Shown here: piece after piece, positions 31,946 through 42,297 of the stretch | How positions within the stretch are numbered: the stretch's first letter is position 1 | How the letters are laid out: each line of letters starts with the position of its first letter | Origin: an uncultured Methanobacterium sp. | GTDB lineage: Archaea > Methanobacteriota > Methanobacteria > Methanobacteriales > Methanobacteriaceae | Direction of reading: 5' to 3' | Length of the DNA: 64,000 nt | NCBI RefSeq assembly: GCF_963666025.1 | Contig: NZ_OY762552.1 | Location: 1,093,501-1,157,500, forward strand | The notes under the pieces: model-generated | What the model was told of the DNA's origin: nothing | What the model saw: only the letters and a program-made list of their open reading frames with translations | Database searches by the model: none | Program-made: the position numbers and the translations under genes

Positions 31946-33175
31946 GTGGCAAAAAAGAGAGTATCTACAGATGGTAGGAGTGATTCTGAACCCAATGCGT
32001 TGCACAAAAAGAGGAATCGCAAACAATTAAAGGTATTAAGTGGCGATGAATTAAATTTAAAAGAAATAATGGATGTTTCTCCGGTCCCCCAATTTGTTAT
32101 AAATAATGATCACAATGTTATTTACTGGAATCATGCCTTGGAAAAATTAAGTAAAATCAAGGCTGAGAATATTTTAGGGACAAATAAGCAATGGCAAGTA
32201 TTTTACAATACTGAAAGACCATGCATGGCTGATTTTATAGTTAACGGACGTCTGGAAGAAATTCCCAAATGGTACAACACCAAGGATAATAGATCTAAAT
32301 TCGTTTTGAGATATCAGGGGCAATCCCAAAATTTAGGAAATTCCTGTGAAGCCGTGGCTTTTTTCTCCACAATGGGTGAACAAGGAAAATGGTTACATTT
32401 TTCTGTAAATGAAATTAAAAACAATAAAGGTCATGTGATTGGTGCGATAGAGACTTTTCAAGATGTAACCGAACAGATAGATTTACAAGACAAATTTATA
32501 AAGACTCTGGAAGAAAAGGAATTGCTCCTTAGGGAAATTCATCATAGAACCAAAAATGATCTGCAGATAATAGACTCCATGATAAATTTTCAATCGTACT
32601 ACACTGAGGATGAAAAATCACTGGATCTGTTCAAAGATATCCAGAACCATATTCAATCAATAACTCAAATCCACGGGAAAATTTACCCTTCCAAGGATCT
32701 GTTAAACATTGATTTTGGAGTTTTCATTAAAAATCTGGTGTTAGACCGGCTCAGAGAATATGGGATTGGCAAAAATACCATTCAAGTGGATATTGGCATT
32801 AGTAAGGTTTTACTGGACATCAATACAGTCATCCCCTGTGGGATCATTGTAAATGAGCTGGTGAATGATTCAATAAAACGCATCCTTTTAACTGGGAAAG
32901 TTGAAGAATCTGAAGATGATAAAAATGAAGATCCTGACCCTGTGAAGGGAGAACTAGCAGTTAAAATTACCAACAAAGGTGAATTCTTTTTAATGACTGT
33001 TTATGATAATGCCACTGTTTCTCCAGAAAATCTGGACCTCCACAGTAACAAAAATGCACTGGATATGTGGTTTTTAAACAAGTTAGCAACTGAATTAGGG
33101 GGCACAGTTAGTCTAGAACAGGATAATGGAACTTTATTTAAGATTACCTTTAAAAAAAATAATGTAAAAATCTGA
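31946..33175 (+). CDS. PAS-domain sensor histidine kinase (HisKA_2) with degenerate ATPase
   Basis: This is a cytoplasmic 409-aa sensor. Residues 38-178 are a PAS domain with an insertion (NTERPCMADFIVN), of the kind common in methanogens. The H-box EIHHRTKNDLQIIDS is at about 197-211, a HisKA_2 type. The N-box NELVNDS is present in the ATPase domain, but the expected D-x-G-x-G and glycine-rich lid are missing; the region reads MTVYDNATVSPENL. Autophosphorylation may therefore be weak or lost. It starts at GTG after GGGGAG. It sits between two near-identical anion transporters and probably senses a related signal. Confidence 0.82.
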   Translation: MAKKRVSTDGRSDSEPNALHKKRNRKQLKVLSGDELNLKEIMDVSPVPQFVINNDHNVIYWNHALEKLSKIKAENILGTNKQWQVFYNTERPCMADFIVNGRLEEIPKWYNTKDNRSKFVLRYQGQSQNLGNSCEAVAFFSTMGEQGKWLHFSVNEIKNNKGHVIGAIETFQDVTEQIDLQDKFIKTLEEKELLLREIHHRTKNDLQIIDSMINFQSYYTEDEKSLDLFKDIQNHIQSITQIHGKIYPSKDLLNIDFGVFIKNLVLDRLREYGIGKNTIQVDIGISKVLLDINTVIPCGIIVNELVNDSIKRILLTGKVEESEDDKNEDPDPVKGELAVKITNKGEFFLMTVYDNATVSPENLDLHSNKNALDMWFLNKLATELGGTVSLEQDNGTLFKITFKKNNVKI

Positions 33176-33377
33176 TTCTCACTTTTTACCCTTTACATAT
33201 TAACTATTCCCATATATCCAAATATGTGCTTTTTTTAAATATTGAAACTTTTTTTGAATTTATTGAAAATATTCGATCAGGACTGATCATTACATACACA
33301 TCCAGTTTTTTAATACATATTTAAATTAGAATAATAATAAAACATTAGTTTGACCCCAATCCAGAAGTCAAATTATC

Positions 33378-33410
33378 ATGATTAATCATCGTAAAATATG
33401 TTTATATTAA
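33378..33410 (+). promoter_or_regulatory. Promoter region of transporter copy 2 with 12-nt palindrome
   Basis: ATGATTAATCAT (33378-33389) is a perfect palindrome, placed 21 nt before TTTATATTAA (33401-33410). The core GATTAATC is shared with copy 1 at the same distance from its TATA-like box, suggesting common control. Confidence 0.55.
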
Positions 33411-33482
33411 TCTTAAGGTAGTAAGTTACCTGTTAAAAAAAAGGGAGGGCTAAAAACGAACATAAACACAAAAGTTTTAGGA

Positions 33483-34835
<1,353 letters not shown>

Positions 34836-34866
34836 AAAACCTTTAAACAAGTGTAAAATCTAGAAG

Positions 34867-34905
34867 TGTAGAATCAAATTCTACATTTTCATTTATTTTA
34901 AAAAA
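34867..34905 (+). terminator. Terminator after transporter copy 2
   Basis: TGTAGAAT/ATTCTACA around a CAA loop (34867-34885) followed by TTTTCATTTATTTT. The stem is the same as after copy 1; only the loop differs. Confidence 0.75.
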
Positions 34906-34954
34906 AAAATCTAAAATTGGAAAATGATGGAATAAATAAATAGAGGTTAAAAAA

Positions 34955-35401
34955 ATGATTAAAAAAATATTATTACCTACAGACGGTTCAGAAGCATCCG
35001 AAAGAGCTGGAGAATACGCAATTTCAGCTGCAAATTTGAGTGGTGCAGATATAATTGTGTTAAACGTGATTGATACAGATTATCTGAACGCTTTACCACA
35101 GCAAGATCTGCGAGAAAAATTAGATGAAGAACTACGCGAAGAAGGAAAAGAAGCTGTTGAAAAGTTCAAAAATAAAATCGAAGCAGAAAAATGTGAGGGC
35201 AATTGCAAAAACATTAATTTAATAACCTTGATTAAACAAGGAAAGCCTGAAGATGTTATTCTAGAAACAGTTGATCAGGAAGGTGTTGATCAAATAATAA
35301 TGGGAAAATCAGGTAAACACGGATTTGAAAAGTTTTTAATGGGTAGTACTACCGAAAGAGTTGTTAGAAGAGCAAAAATTCCTGTTAACATCATATCCTG
35401 A
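34955..35401 (+). CDS. Universal stress protein (UspA family)
   Basis: This 148-aa single-domain Usp starts KKILLPTDGSEASERAGEYA and carries the nucleotide-binding motif G-x2-G-x9-G-S/T as MGKSGKHGFEKFLMGSTTE. It is therefore probably an ATP-binding Usp that forms dimers. Cys in KCEGNCKN near residue 85 is an unusual addition. It follows transporter copy 2 by 119 nt, behind that gene's terminator. Usp proteins often regulate neighbouring transporters; here that is inference. Confidence 0.9.
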   Translation: MIKKILLPTDGSEASERAGEYAISAANLSGADIIVLNVIDTDYLNALPQQDLREKLDEELREEGKEAVEKFKNKIEAEKCEGNCKNINLITLIKQGKPEDVILETVDQEGVDQIIMGKSGKHGFEKFLMGSTTERVVRRAKIPVNIIS

Positions 35402-35443
35402 AGTGATACAGCTTCGAAAAATAGCATGTCTTGAGAAAAATGT

Positions 35444-35466
35444 TAAATAATTAATTATTTATTTTT
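35444..35466. terminator. AT-only palindrome between convergent genes
   Basis: TAAATAATTAATTATTTA (35444-35461) is a perfect 18-nt palindrome followed by TTTTTA. It lies between the Usp gene and the convergent PAS gene and could terminate transcription, though the stem has no G-C pair. Confidence 0.5.
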
Positions 35467-35487
35467 ATTAATCTAAACTCTTTACAA

Positions 35488-37272
35488 TTACTTCAATTCT
35501 GATTCCAGGTTTTTACGCTGGGTAATATCGCGCCAGTAAACTGAAATACCATCATCAGAGGGATAAACACTGACATCAAACCAGTGATCATTTTTACGAA
35601 TATCATAAGCTTCAAAGTGCTGTATTTCCTTGTTTCCCATTGCTTTACGTAACTTGGTTTCATATACAGTTCCTGTAAATTCAGGGAATCTTCCCCACAG
35701 GTTTTGTTCCAGAAGGTCATCGGCATCAGCACCCAGATACTCAGCAGCACACCGGTTAACATAGATAAAATTCCAGAGATTATCCAATGCCATAAATCCA
35801 TCCTGTATACTATCTAATATCCGCGTTATTTGTTGTTTTCCACTTTCCAATTTTTCTTCAGCCTGTTTACGTTCAGTGTCATCAAAAACATAGCCCTTAA
35901 CCTGGACAAGTTCATTAGAATCATTGAAGATACCTACCAGATTGGCAATGACATGGATCCGCATAATATCAGATCGCCGCTGCCAGCTTTGAAATCCCAT
36001 TATTTTACCTTCGCTTTTGAGACGGGTGACCATATAAGGCCAATCAAAGGGGTTTGACTCGGATATATTCCATTTAAGTGCATTTTCAATGGTATCAAAA
36101 CCGTAAATCTCGGCAAAAGCAGGGTTACATTCTAATATATTTCCCTCAAGAGTGGCAATAAAATCCCCGGTTAGATCCTCATCAAACAAACGATGATACT
36201 TCTCCTCACTCTGTCTTAATGCTTCCTCAGCTTCCTTACGTTCGGTGTCATCGAAAACATAACCCTTAACCTGCACCATCTCTCCCTGATCATTGGAGAT
36301 ACCCACAACATTAGCCACAACGTGAATCTTCACGTTATCTGGTCTTATCTGCCAGCTCTGATAATCCTGTATCTTACCTTTATCCTGGAGACGAGTGATA
36401 AGGTTCTCCCAGTCACTGGTGTTGAACTGGGAAATATTAGATCCCACAGCTTCTTCACTACTTTCAAATCCATGTATCTGGGCAAAAGCAGGGTTACATT
36501 CCAATATTTCACCCTCTGGGGTGGCAATGAAATCTCCAGTTAAGTCTTCGTTAAAAAGTCGCCTGTATTTTTCTTCACTTCTTTTTAAAGCTTCTTCGGC
36601 TTCCTTGCGTTCGGTGTCATCAAAGACATAACCTTTAACCTGGATTAATCGGCCGGATTCATCGAACATGGCCACCACGTTACTAACAATGTGGATATTC
36701 CTCCCATCTGGCCTCTGGTGTGTGGTCTGGTGGCCCTGAATTTTAGGGTTGGTTTCAAGGTTTTTTATTAAATTTTCCCAGTCATCAGGGTTGAAATCTG
36801 CTATGTTAGCTTCTAGAGCATTTTCACGACTAGAAAACCCATATATTTCTGCAAAAGCAGGGTTACACTCCATCACTGCACCTTCAGGAGTGGCAATAAA
36901 ATCCCCGGTCAGGTCATCCTCAAAAAAACGACGGTATCTTTCTTCACTTATACGGAGCTCTTCAGTTTTTTCTGGAATGACTTCCTGAATCTGGACCAGA
37001 TATCCTGAATCAATAGTTGAAACTGTTCCCGCAATTGACAAAGGATCACAAGAAGCAGGAACAAAATAATCACGAATTTTTCCAGGATCTAGTTGAGTTT
37101 GGAACCTGATGACGTCATTTTCCCTGATTTCATCTCTCCGGCAGGGGATGATTGGATTATGGAATAGGTTAATCTCGGGCAGGTCCTTTAATTTAGGTAG
37201 TCCTATTAATTTTATTGCAGCAGGGTTAGCATCCACCAGTTCCCCTTCTTCATCATAAAGAAGAATCCCCAT
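35488..37272 (-). CDS. Multi-PAS sensor protein lacking an output domain
   Basis: This protein of at least 594 aa is made only of PAS units. An N-terminal PAS (YDEEGELVDANPAA) is followed by three near-identical tandem PAS repeats, each with DLTGDFIATxEGxxxECNPAF and ending VKGYVFDDTERK(E/Q)AEE, and then a fifth PAS (ILDSIQDGFMALDN). It stops at ITQRKNLESELK, exactly where a HisKA domain usually starts, so it is either a signalling adaptor or a truncated kinase. In the same frame, coding sequence continues upstream of ATG 37272 (KEIFDKSP) to ACG 37323, after which comes a TGA; an out-of-frame ATG is at 37327. The true start is thus uncertain. Confidence 0.82.
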   Translation of the reverse strand: MGILLYDEEGELVDANPAAIKLIGLPKLKDLPEINLFHNPIIPCRRDEIRENDVIRFQTQLDPGKIRDYFVPASCDPLSIAGTVSTIDSGYLVQIQEVIPEKTEELRISEERYRRFFEDDLTGDFIATPEGAVMECNPAFAEIYGFSSRENALEANIADFNPDDWENLIKNLETNPKIQGHQTTHQRPDGRNIHIVSNVVAMFDESGRLIQVKGYVFDDTERKEAEEALKRSEEKYRRLFNEDLTGDFIATPEGEILECNPAFAQIHGFESSEEAVGSNISQFNTSDWENLITRLQDKGKIQDYQSWQIRPDNVKIHVVANVVGISNDQGEMVQVKGYVFDDTERKEAEEALRQSEEKYHRLFDEDLTGDFIATLEGNILECNPAFAEIYGFDTIENALKWNISESNPFDWPYMVTRLKSEGKIMGFQSWQRRSDIMRIHVIANLVGIFNDSNELVQVKGYVFDDTERKQAEEKLESGKQQITRILDSIQDGFMALDNLWNFIYVNRCAAEYLGADADDLLEQNLWGRFPEFTGTVYETKLRKAMGNKEIQHFEAYDIRKNDHWFDVSVYPSDDGISVYWRDITQRKNLESELK

Positions 37273-37327
37273 CGGAGATTTGTCGAATATTTCCTTGAAA
37301 ATATGGTAATAGCTTTTTACCGTTCAT

Positions 37328-37815
37328 TCCCCCTGATAATCCAATATGTGAATCTATGTATTCATTGTCCTTGCTAATTATTATGGTTTGGGGATAACAG
37401 TTAGGGATATGAAATTTTTTGTAATTTGAAAGATTTGTTTATAATAGGGGTTACTTCGTAATAGTACAGTTTAACGAAGTGAAAATAATAATTTACCTTG
37501 AAAACATGCCAACAAAAAGATTAGAGTAATACATAACAATAACTCCTATTCCAACTACATTACCAAATGTAAATGTTGAAATAATCACTTATATTTTTTA
37601 ATAATCATTATTTTTGTACCTGATTTTGATAATACAAAATCAGCAACCGAATCATACCGCCAAAGTTGCACTAAATAGAATGTTACATGTACCCTAACTG
37701 ACTGATATTCCTGGCAGATGGAATGTTATTTCAACTCTCAATCACATATAATAATTTTAGTCACTAAAAAGTGAATGATCTACTTATTGATTATTCATTA
37801 ACCTGAGGTTTTATT
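37328..37815. other. Intergenic region with two hairpins
   Basis: ACTTCGT/ACGAAGT (37453-37459 and 37474-37480) and CTGATTTTG/CAAAATCAG (37620-37628 and 37635-37643) are perfect inverted repeats with loops of 14 and 6 nt. Neither is followed by a T tract. They may be protein-binding dyads for the flanking divergent genes. No gene was seen. Confidence 0.45.
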
Positions 37816-38631
37816 ATGAAAAGGGATGTTATCAAAATCAATGAAGAAAAATGTAATGGATGTGGCAGTTGTGTTACCGGGTGCCCCGAGGGTGCACTGC
37901 AGGTCATCGATGGTAAGGCCCGTCTGGTAAGTGATCTTTTCTGTGATGGACTGGGGGCCTGTATTGGAGACTGCCCCGAGGGGGCCATAGAGATTGAAAA
38001 AAGAGAAGCTGAACCATATGATGAATACAAAGTCATGGAGAATATAGTAAAAGCCGGTCCTAACGTTACCAAGGCCCACCTAAAACATCTTCATGAACAT
38101 GGACAGACCAAATACTTAAACGAAGCTCTCAGCTTCTTAAAAGAAAAAAATATTGAAGTGCCAGATTATGAAGAGGAAGCACCACTGGCCTGTGGATGCC
38201 CGGGTTCGGCAATGCAAGTTCCAGAGCCCAAGTCTGGAAGTGGGGAATCTCCACAGATTCTAAGTGCAGAACTTGGTAACTGGCCGGTGCAACTGCAGCT
38301 TTTAAATCCCAATGCACCCTACCTTAAAAATGCTGATCTCCTCATTACTGCCGATTGTGTGCCCTTTGCCTACCCCAACTTCCATCAAAGATTCCTGAAG
38401 GACAAGATTCTGATAATTCTCTGCCCCAAACTGGATAAGACCATTGATGAATACGTGGATAAATTGAGTGAGATCTTCACCAAGCAGGATATAAAATCCA
38501 TTACCATAGTGCACATGGAAGTTCCCTGCTGCTCGGGTATTGAAGTGATAGTCAAACGTGCCCTGGAAAAAGCTCAGAAGAACATAATCATTAAGGACTA
38601 CACCATTTCCATAAATGGGGAAATAATTTAA
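37816..38631 (+). CDS. 4Fe-4S ferredoxin-domain protein
   Basis: This is a soluble 271-aa iron-sulfur protein. Cluster 1 has the full motif CNGCGSCVTGCPEGAL (about 14-29). The second motif, CDGLGACIGDCPEGAI, lacks one Cys (Leu replaces it), a variant common in this family. The C-terminal part (about 120-271) carries further Cys in LACGCPGSAM, ADCVPFAYP and EVPCCSGIEV and may bind another cofactor. It precedes an iron-sulfur flavoprotein on the same strand with a 62-nt gap, so it is probably an electron donor to it. The exact acceptor is unknown. Confidence 0.88.
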   Translation: MKRDVIKINEEKCNGCGSCVTGCPEGALQVIDGKARLVSDLFCDGLGACIGDCPEGAIEIEKREAEPYDEYKVMENIVKAGPNVTKAHLKHLHEHGQTKYLNEALSFLKEKNIEVPDYEEEAPLACGCPGSAMQVPEPKSGSGESPQILSAELGNWPVQLQLLNPNAPYLKNADLLITADCVPFAYPNFHQRFLKDKILIILCPKLDKTIDEYVDKLSEIFTKQDIKSITIVHMEVPCCSGIEVIVKRALEKAQKNIIIKDYTISINGEII

Positions 38632-38693
38632 TAATAAAAACAGCTATCTTTGCCCATATAGAAATGTAAAATCCAGTATAGGAGGTCAATAAA

Positions 38694-39251
38694 ATGAAAG
38701 TAGTTGGATTTAATGGAAGCCCCCGTGAGGGGAGTAACACTGGAGTTATGATTGAAGAAATATTAAAGGGTGCCAGTGAAGCAGGAGCAGAAACTGAACT
38801 TTTCAATCTGAGTGCGATGAATATCGCCCCCTGTAAGGCATGCATGCACTGCAAGGAGAATAATGGAGAATGTGGCACTGATGATGATATGCAGATTGTC
38901 TACTCCCAGATAAGGGAAGCTGATGCATTCATACTGGGATCCCCGGTTTACATGTGGCAGATGAATGCCCAGGCAAAGCTCTTCACTGACCGGCTTTTTG
39001 CCAACTTCAAGACAGGATTTGAAGAAAAATACGGGCAAAAAAGCATGGCACTGGTATTCTCACAGAACAACCCTGATGAAAACATGTTTAAAGAATACTT
39101 CTACTACACCCGTAACATGTTCGACTTTTTAGGTTACAATGTGGTGGACATGCTCACCTCAAAGGAAAACAGTATTCCCGGAGAAGTTAAAAACAAAAAA
39201 GAGGTTATGGACCAGGCCAGAGAAATTGGTAGGGAATTAGTCAAGGGATAA
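38694..39251 (+). CDS. Iron-sulfur flavoprotein (NADPH-dependent FMN reductase family)
   Basis: This 185-aa protein has the flavodoxin-like FMN_red fold: FNGSPREGSNTGVM binds the FMN phosphate, and LGSPVYMWQMNAQAK is typical. The compact motif C-x2-C-x2-C-x6-C in PCKACMHCKENNGEC marks the methanogen Isf group, which carries FMN and one 4Fe-4S cluster and moves electrons between ferredoxin and oxygen-defence or CO2-linked acceptors. A GGAGGT site precedes ATG. The adjacent ferredoxin gene supports an electron-transfer role. The reaction in this organism is inferred. Confidence 0.92.
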   Translation: MKVVGFNGSPREGSNTGVMIEEILKGASEAGAETELFNLSAMNIAPCKACMHCKENNGECGTDDDMQIVYSQIREADAFILGSPVYMWQMNAQAKLFTDRLFANFKTGFEEKYGQKSMALVFSQNNPDENMFKEYFYYTRNMFDFLGYNVVDMLTSKENSIPGEVKNKKEVMDQAREIGRELVKG

Positions 39252-39305
39252 CTTTGGTCATGCATATCTTGCATACCAGGCCATCCTAACTTTTTTTCAA
39301 TTAAA

Positions 39306-39566
39306 TCAACTTTTTCCTATTAAATCAATGAATTTATCCATGTCCCGGACATTGAAGACAAACTTTTGACTGGCATTGGGCCCCCGCATGGACATCAGGC
39401 AACTAACTGCAGATTCTCGCTGGTAATCTTCGAAGATATTTTCAAACCAGTCTGCATCCTCTTTTTGAGTGAAAGTGATCTCCATAACACTGGAATGCTT
39501 CTCGATACGGCAGTTCCTATCCTTTAAGGCCTCTTTTAATTTCCTAACTTTTTCATCAGACTCCAT
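39306..39566 (-). CDS. Hypothetical small acidic protein
   Basis: The product has about 86 aa, and I do not recognise a family. It has an alpha/beta pattern: KVRKLKEAL, EITFTQKEDADWFENIF, and FVFNVRDMDKFIDLIG at the end. Two Cys residues are in RNCRIEK and VSCLMSMRG. The chosen ATG (39566) follows AAGGAGATACA; an in-frame ATG 33 nt upstream has no such site. It lies between the flavoprotein and a membrane methyltransferase gene, converging on the former. Its function is unknown. Confidence 0.6.
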   Translation of the reverse strand: MESDEKVRKLKEALKDRNCRIEKHSSVMEITFTQKEDADWFENIFEDYQRESAVSCLMSMRGPNASQKFVFNVRDMDKFIDLIGKS

Positions 39567-39625
39567 TGTATCTCCTTCACAGTTAACCCTTAATCCCATT
39601 TATAAATTATAAATCTTAGCTCATT

Positions 39626-40273
39626 TCACACTCTTGGAAACAGCCGGGGAGTGTTATTCATGTATTTTAGGTATTCTTCACCAAATTTGAGGATTAATTC
39701 CTTTTCTTCTTTCTTCATTCTAATGATCAAACCGGCTATGAATAAAATGAAAAAAATCAAGCCCCATACATTCTGTGATATAATGGCTACTCCTGCAAAC
39801 AGGATTAGAATAGACAGGTAGAAGGGATGACGGACCCTGGAATAAATACCAGTGGTTACCAATTCCTGATTCTCGGTTGTTCTTGAAAGTGGCACCCAGT
39901 TTTTACCTAACTCTCTCCGAACCATTAAATTAAAGCCCATACCGACAAACATCACCATAAAACCAGTTAATACAAGGATTGTACTGTAAATTCCGGTGTA
40001 AAATGTGATTAAGACTGCCATCATTAGCCCTGTCTCGGGAACAGTCAGGGCAATGGAGGTGTAATCCCTCTCTTTTAGTATAGTGGGCCAGCCTTTAATC
40101 TGGGCACCGTATTTACGTGACACGTGTAAGGAGATAAAACTATAGACCAGGAAGATTACCAGGAAGAGGTAGAGTAGTTTTTGGTCATATCCCATCAGGA
40201 AATAGCTATAAGCCAGTGCCAGTATAAAGAGTGAGAAAATGGTTATGTCCTTAATTTCTACTATTTTTATCAC
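39626..40273 (-). CDS. Isoprenylcysteine carboxyl methyltransferase-like membrane protein
   Basis: This membrane protein of about 215 aa ends with the ICMT/PEMT signature: VRHPFYLSI, then EEKELILKFGEEYLKYMNN. It has about five or six hydrophobic segments. Such proteins methylate lipids or prenyl-cysteines with SAM. I place the start near GTG 40273, because the frame further upstream (to 40372) is made of AT repeats that continue beyond the gene and would encode repetitive, unlikely protein. The exact start remains open. Substrate unknown. Confidence 0.75.
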   Translation of the reverse strand: MIKIVEIKDITIFSLFILALAYSYFLMGYDQKLLYLFLVIFLVYSFISLHVSRKYGAQIKGWPTILKERDYTSIALTVPETGLMMAVLITFYTGIYSTILVLTGFMVMFVGMGFNLMVRRELGKNWVPLSRTTENQELVTTGIYSRVRHPFYLSILILFAGVAIISQNVWGLIFFILFIAGLIIRMKKEEKELILKFGEEYLKYMNNTPRLFPRV

Positions 40274-40290
40274 CTTACCCGTAATTAGGC

Positions 40291-40429
40291 CATAAATTGT
40301 ATTATAATGACTGTTTTGTATTTTAAATACATAAATTATACCATCAATTGCTTGTTTGTATTTTAAATCCAAAAATTATACTATTTAATCCATAAATTAT
40401 ACTATCATCGCTTGTTTGTATTTTTAATC
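40291..40429. repeat. Imperfect AT-rich tandem repeats (about 39 bp)
   Basis: Copies begin with CATAAATT at 40291, 40330 and 40391, with a shorter copy at 40370. The unit contains CTTGTTTGTATTTTAAAT in copies 2 and 4 and a variant in copy 1. They lie before the methyltransferase gene and contain TATA-like words, so may affect its promoter. No link to a known element. Confidence 0.65.
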
Positions 40430-40479
40430 AATTAATTCATCTCAATCCTTATTATAACTTTAATTCATTGTTTACATCG

Positions 40480-41538
40480 TTAATCATTTGCCTGTTTTGA
40501 TTTTACTCTTTCCTGCCTGTAAACCTTGTAGGCGGCATAGGTTATTCCCAGTATCAGTGGTCCTATGAAGAGTCCTGGAATGCCCATGGTCACTGCCCCG
40601 TAGATGAATCCCAGTAAAAATACCAGTGGATGGACCTCTGAGTACTGGACTGAAATGCGGGGGCGGATGTAGAAGTCAGTGGTGGTTTCAATTATCCAGC
40701 CAAAGAAGATGACCAGTATTCCCTGGGTTGTGTTTCCAGTTAGGATACTGAAAAGTCCTATGGCCCCGTAGACTATCCATGGTCCAATTATGGGTATGAA
40801 CATGGCTATTCCACTGACTATGGCCAGTAAGATCACGTAGGGATAACCCAGGAAATAATATAACACACCAGAGAGTACACCCAGGATGGCTGCCGGGATG
40901 ATGTTACCCACTATGATACTCTTCAGAACATCATCAGCACCATTGAGGACTTCCCGGTAGAAACTTTTATCCTTATCTGGTACCACGTCTTTTATGTATT
41001 GGACTATTTTATCCCCGTCTCTGGCAAAATAGAATATTGAAAAGATCAATATAAGGATTTGAGCAGCCAAAGCCGGGATAGAACTGACCATAGTGATTAA
41101 CGAATTGGTTATGGCAGATAAGAGTTGCAGAACTCCTGATTTTATGGCATCAACGATGTTCTGGGTGATAGCAGGTGACAGGCCCAGTTTTTCCACTGCA
41201 CCGTTGATGTGGCTTAAGTCCATGGTGGAGTTTACTGCAGTGGCCTGCTGAACAGACCCTAAGAGTAAACTGGAAATACCTAAAATCTGGGTAATGGTGA
41301 AATACAAGAGTAGTGCAATGGGGATGGTTAGGATGATCATTCCGAGGAAAATAGATAAAGTATCGTATTTAACGTAAGGTTTGATCCTACAGGAAATGAA
41401 ACGCACGTAATAGGCTAAAATAGCCCCAAATATCACCATAGTTACAATGGGGGATAAAATTACCAGGGATAAAATGGTTAAAATTAGTAAGAGTGGAAAT
41501 ATAGTTGAGGAAGACATTTTTTTAATTTGTGAAATCAT
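40480..41538 (-). CDS. AI-2E family transporter (PerM/YdiK-like)
   Basis: This membrane protein of about 352 aa has seven or eight predicted helices. The long central helical region and the C-terminal block PIIGPWIVYGAIGLFSI, followed by FIGPLILGITYAAYKVYRQ, fit the AI-2E (PF01594) family. Members are reported to export small molecules or exchange Na+/H+; in methanogens the substrate is unknown. The ATG at 41538 is chosen because CAGGTGTACCC precedes it; an in-frame ATG at 41607 lacks a site. It is on the same strand as the MarR/HEAT-like pair, after a 94-nt gap. Confidence 0.85.
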   Translation of the reverse strand: MISQIKKMSSSTIFPLLLILTILSLVILSPIVTMVIFGAILAYYVRFISCRIKPYVKYDTLSIFLGMIILTIPIALLLYFTITQILGISSLLLGSVQQATAVNSTMDLSHINGAVEKLGLSPAITQNIVDAIKSGVLQLLSAITNSLITMVSSIPALAAQILILIFSIFYFARDGDKIVQYIKDVVPDKDKSFYREVLNGADDVLKSIIVGNIIPAAILGVLSGVLYYFLGYPYVILLAIVSGIAMFIPIIGPWIVYGAIGLFSILTGNTTQGILVIFFGWIIETTTDFYIRPRISVQYSEVHPLVFLLGFIYGAVTMGIPGLFIGPLILGITYAAYKVYRQERVKSKQAND

Positions 41539-41632
41539 GGGTACACCTGTAAAAGCACTGTGTATTTTTTTATAAAAATTTCTGAGGATATATGATATTA
41601 TTTTCAAATGGTTTAAAGAAGACTGAATTTAC

Positions 41633-42283
41633 CTAAACATCAACAAAATAAGCTTCCATGTATTTTTTTGCGACTTTCCGAGTTTTAGGACTTACACTAT
41701 TTAATTCTTCTTTCACAAATTCATTTACACGTTCTTTGTCATTTATTTGCCCATAAAATTTATAAAATAGTCCTATGATGTCTGATTTTAAGAGTGCAAT
41801 TTGTTTTAGAGGAAAATCACACCGGTTATCCGCATCCAGAAGAATATCAGTTATATCTTCAGTTATTTCAGCTTTACTTTCCAGAATTTTTCCAGTGTTT
41901 TGAACGCACTTGCGAGCTGTCATGAATTTTTCATCATTTATGTGGCTGTAATAATCTGTGAATACATCCCGGAACTTGTTTTCTTTATCAGCAGGGGTTA
42001 AATTGGCCAAAAGAACCAGTCCAAAATCACGGTGATAGGAATTGGGGTGATCCAAAAGCAAAGAAAAATCATCCCAGTACTGGTAAAACAGTTCTGGTCT
42101 CATTTGACTGGCCTGGGAAATTACACTGTAAGAATGATGGTAAACCATTATTTTAAGGTGATTCAACATCAATTGAACTATTTCATCCCTAATTTTAGGG
42201 TCATCAATAATTCTTTCAACAAATTTTTCTTGGTTGAAGTTTTTATCGGATATTTCCCGGATTAAATCTTCTTCAGAAAACAA
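41633..42283 (-). CDS. Alpha-helical repeat protein (HEAT-like), hypothetical
   Basis: This 216-aa protein consists of repeated amphipathic helices without membrane segments. The spacing of about 35-40 residues, with words such as HRDFGLVLLANLTPADKEN and TRKVAKKYMEAY, resembles HEAT or DNA-alkylation-repeat folds, but no family signature was confirmed. It starts at TTG, 14 nt after the MarR gene stop, so the two are probably co-transcribed and may share a function. It could be a protein- or DNA-binding scaffold. Its role is unknown. Confidence 0.6.
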   Translation of the reverse strand: MFSEEDLIREISDKNFNQEKFVERIIDDPKIRDEIVQLMLNHLKIMVYHHSYSVISQASQMRPELFYQYWDDFSLLLDHPNSYHRDFGLVLLANLTPADKENKFRDVFTDYYSHINDEKFMTARKCVQNTGKILESKAEITEDITDILLDADNRCDFPLKQIALLKSDIIGLFYKFYGQINDKERVNEFVKEELNSVSPKTRKVAKKYMEAYFVDV

Positions 42284-42297
42284 AAAAGACCACTTCT

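Noticed and set aside
40274..40372. N-terminal extension of the ICMT-like protein to 40372
   Set aside because: The extra residues are encoded by AT-rich tandem repeats that continue past the frame, so it is more likely non-coding.
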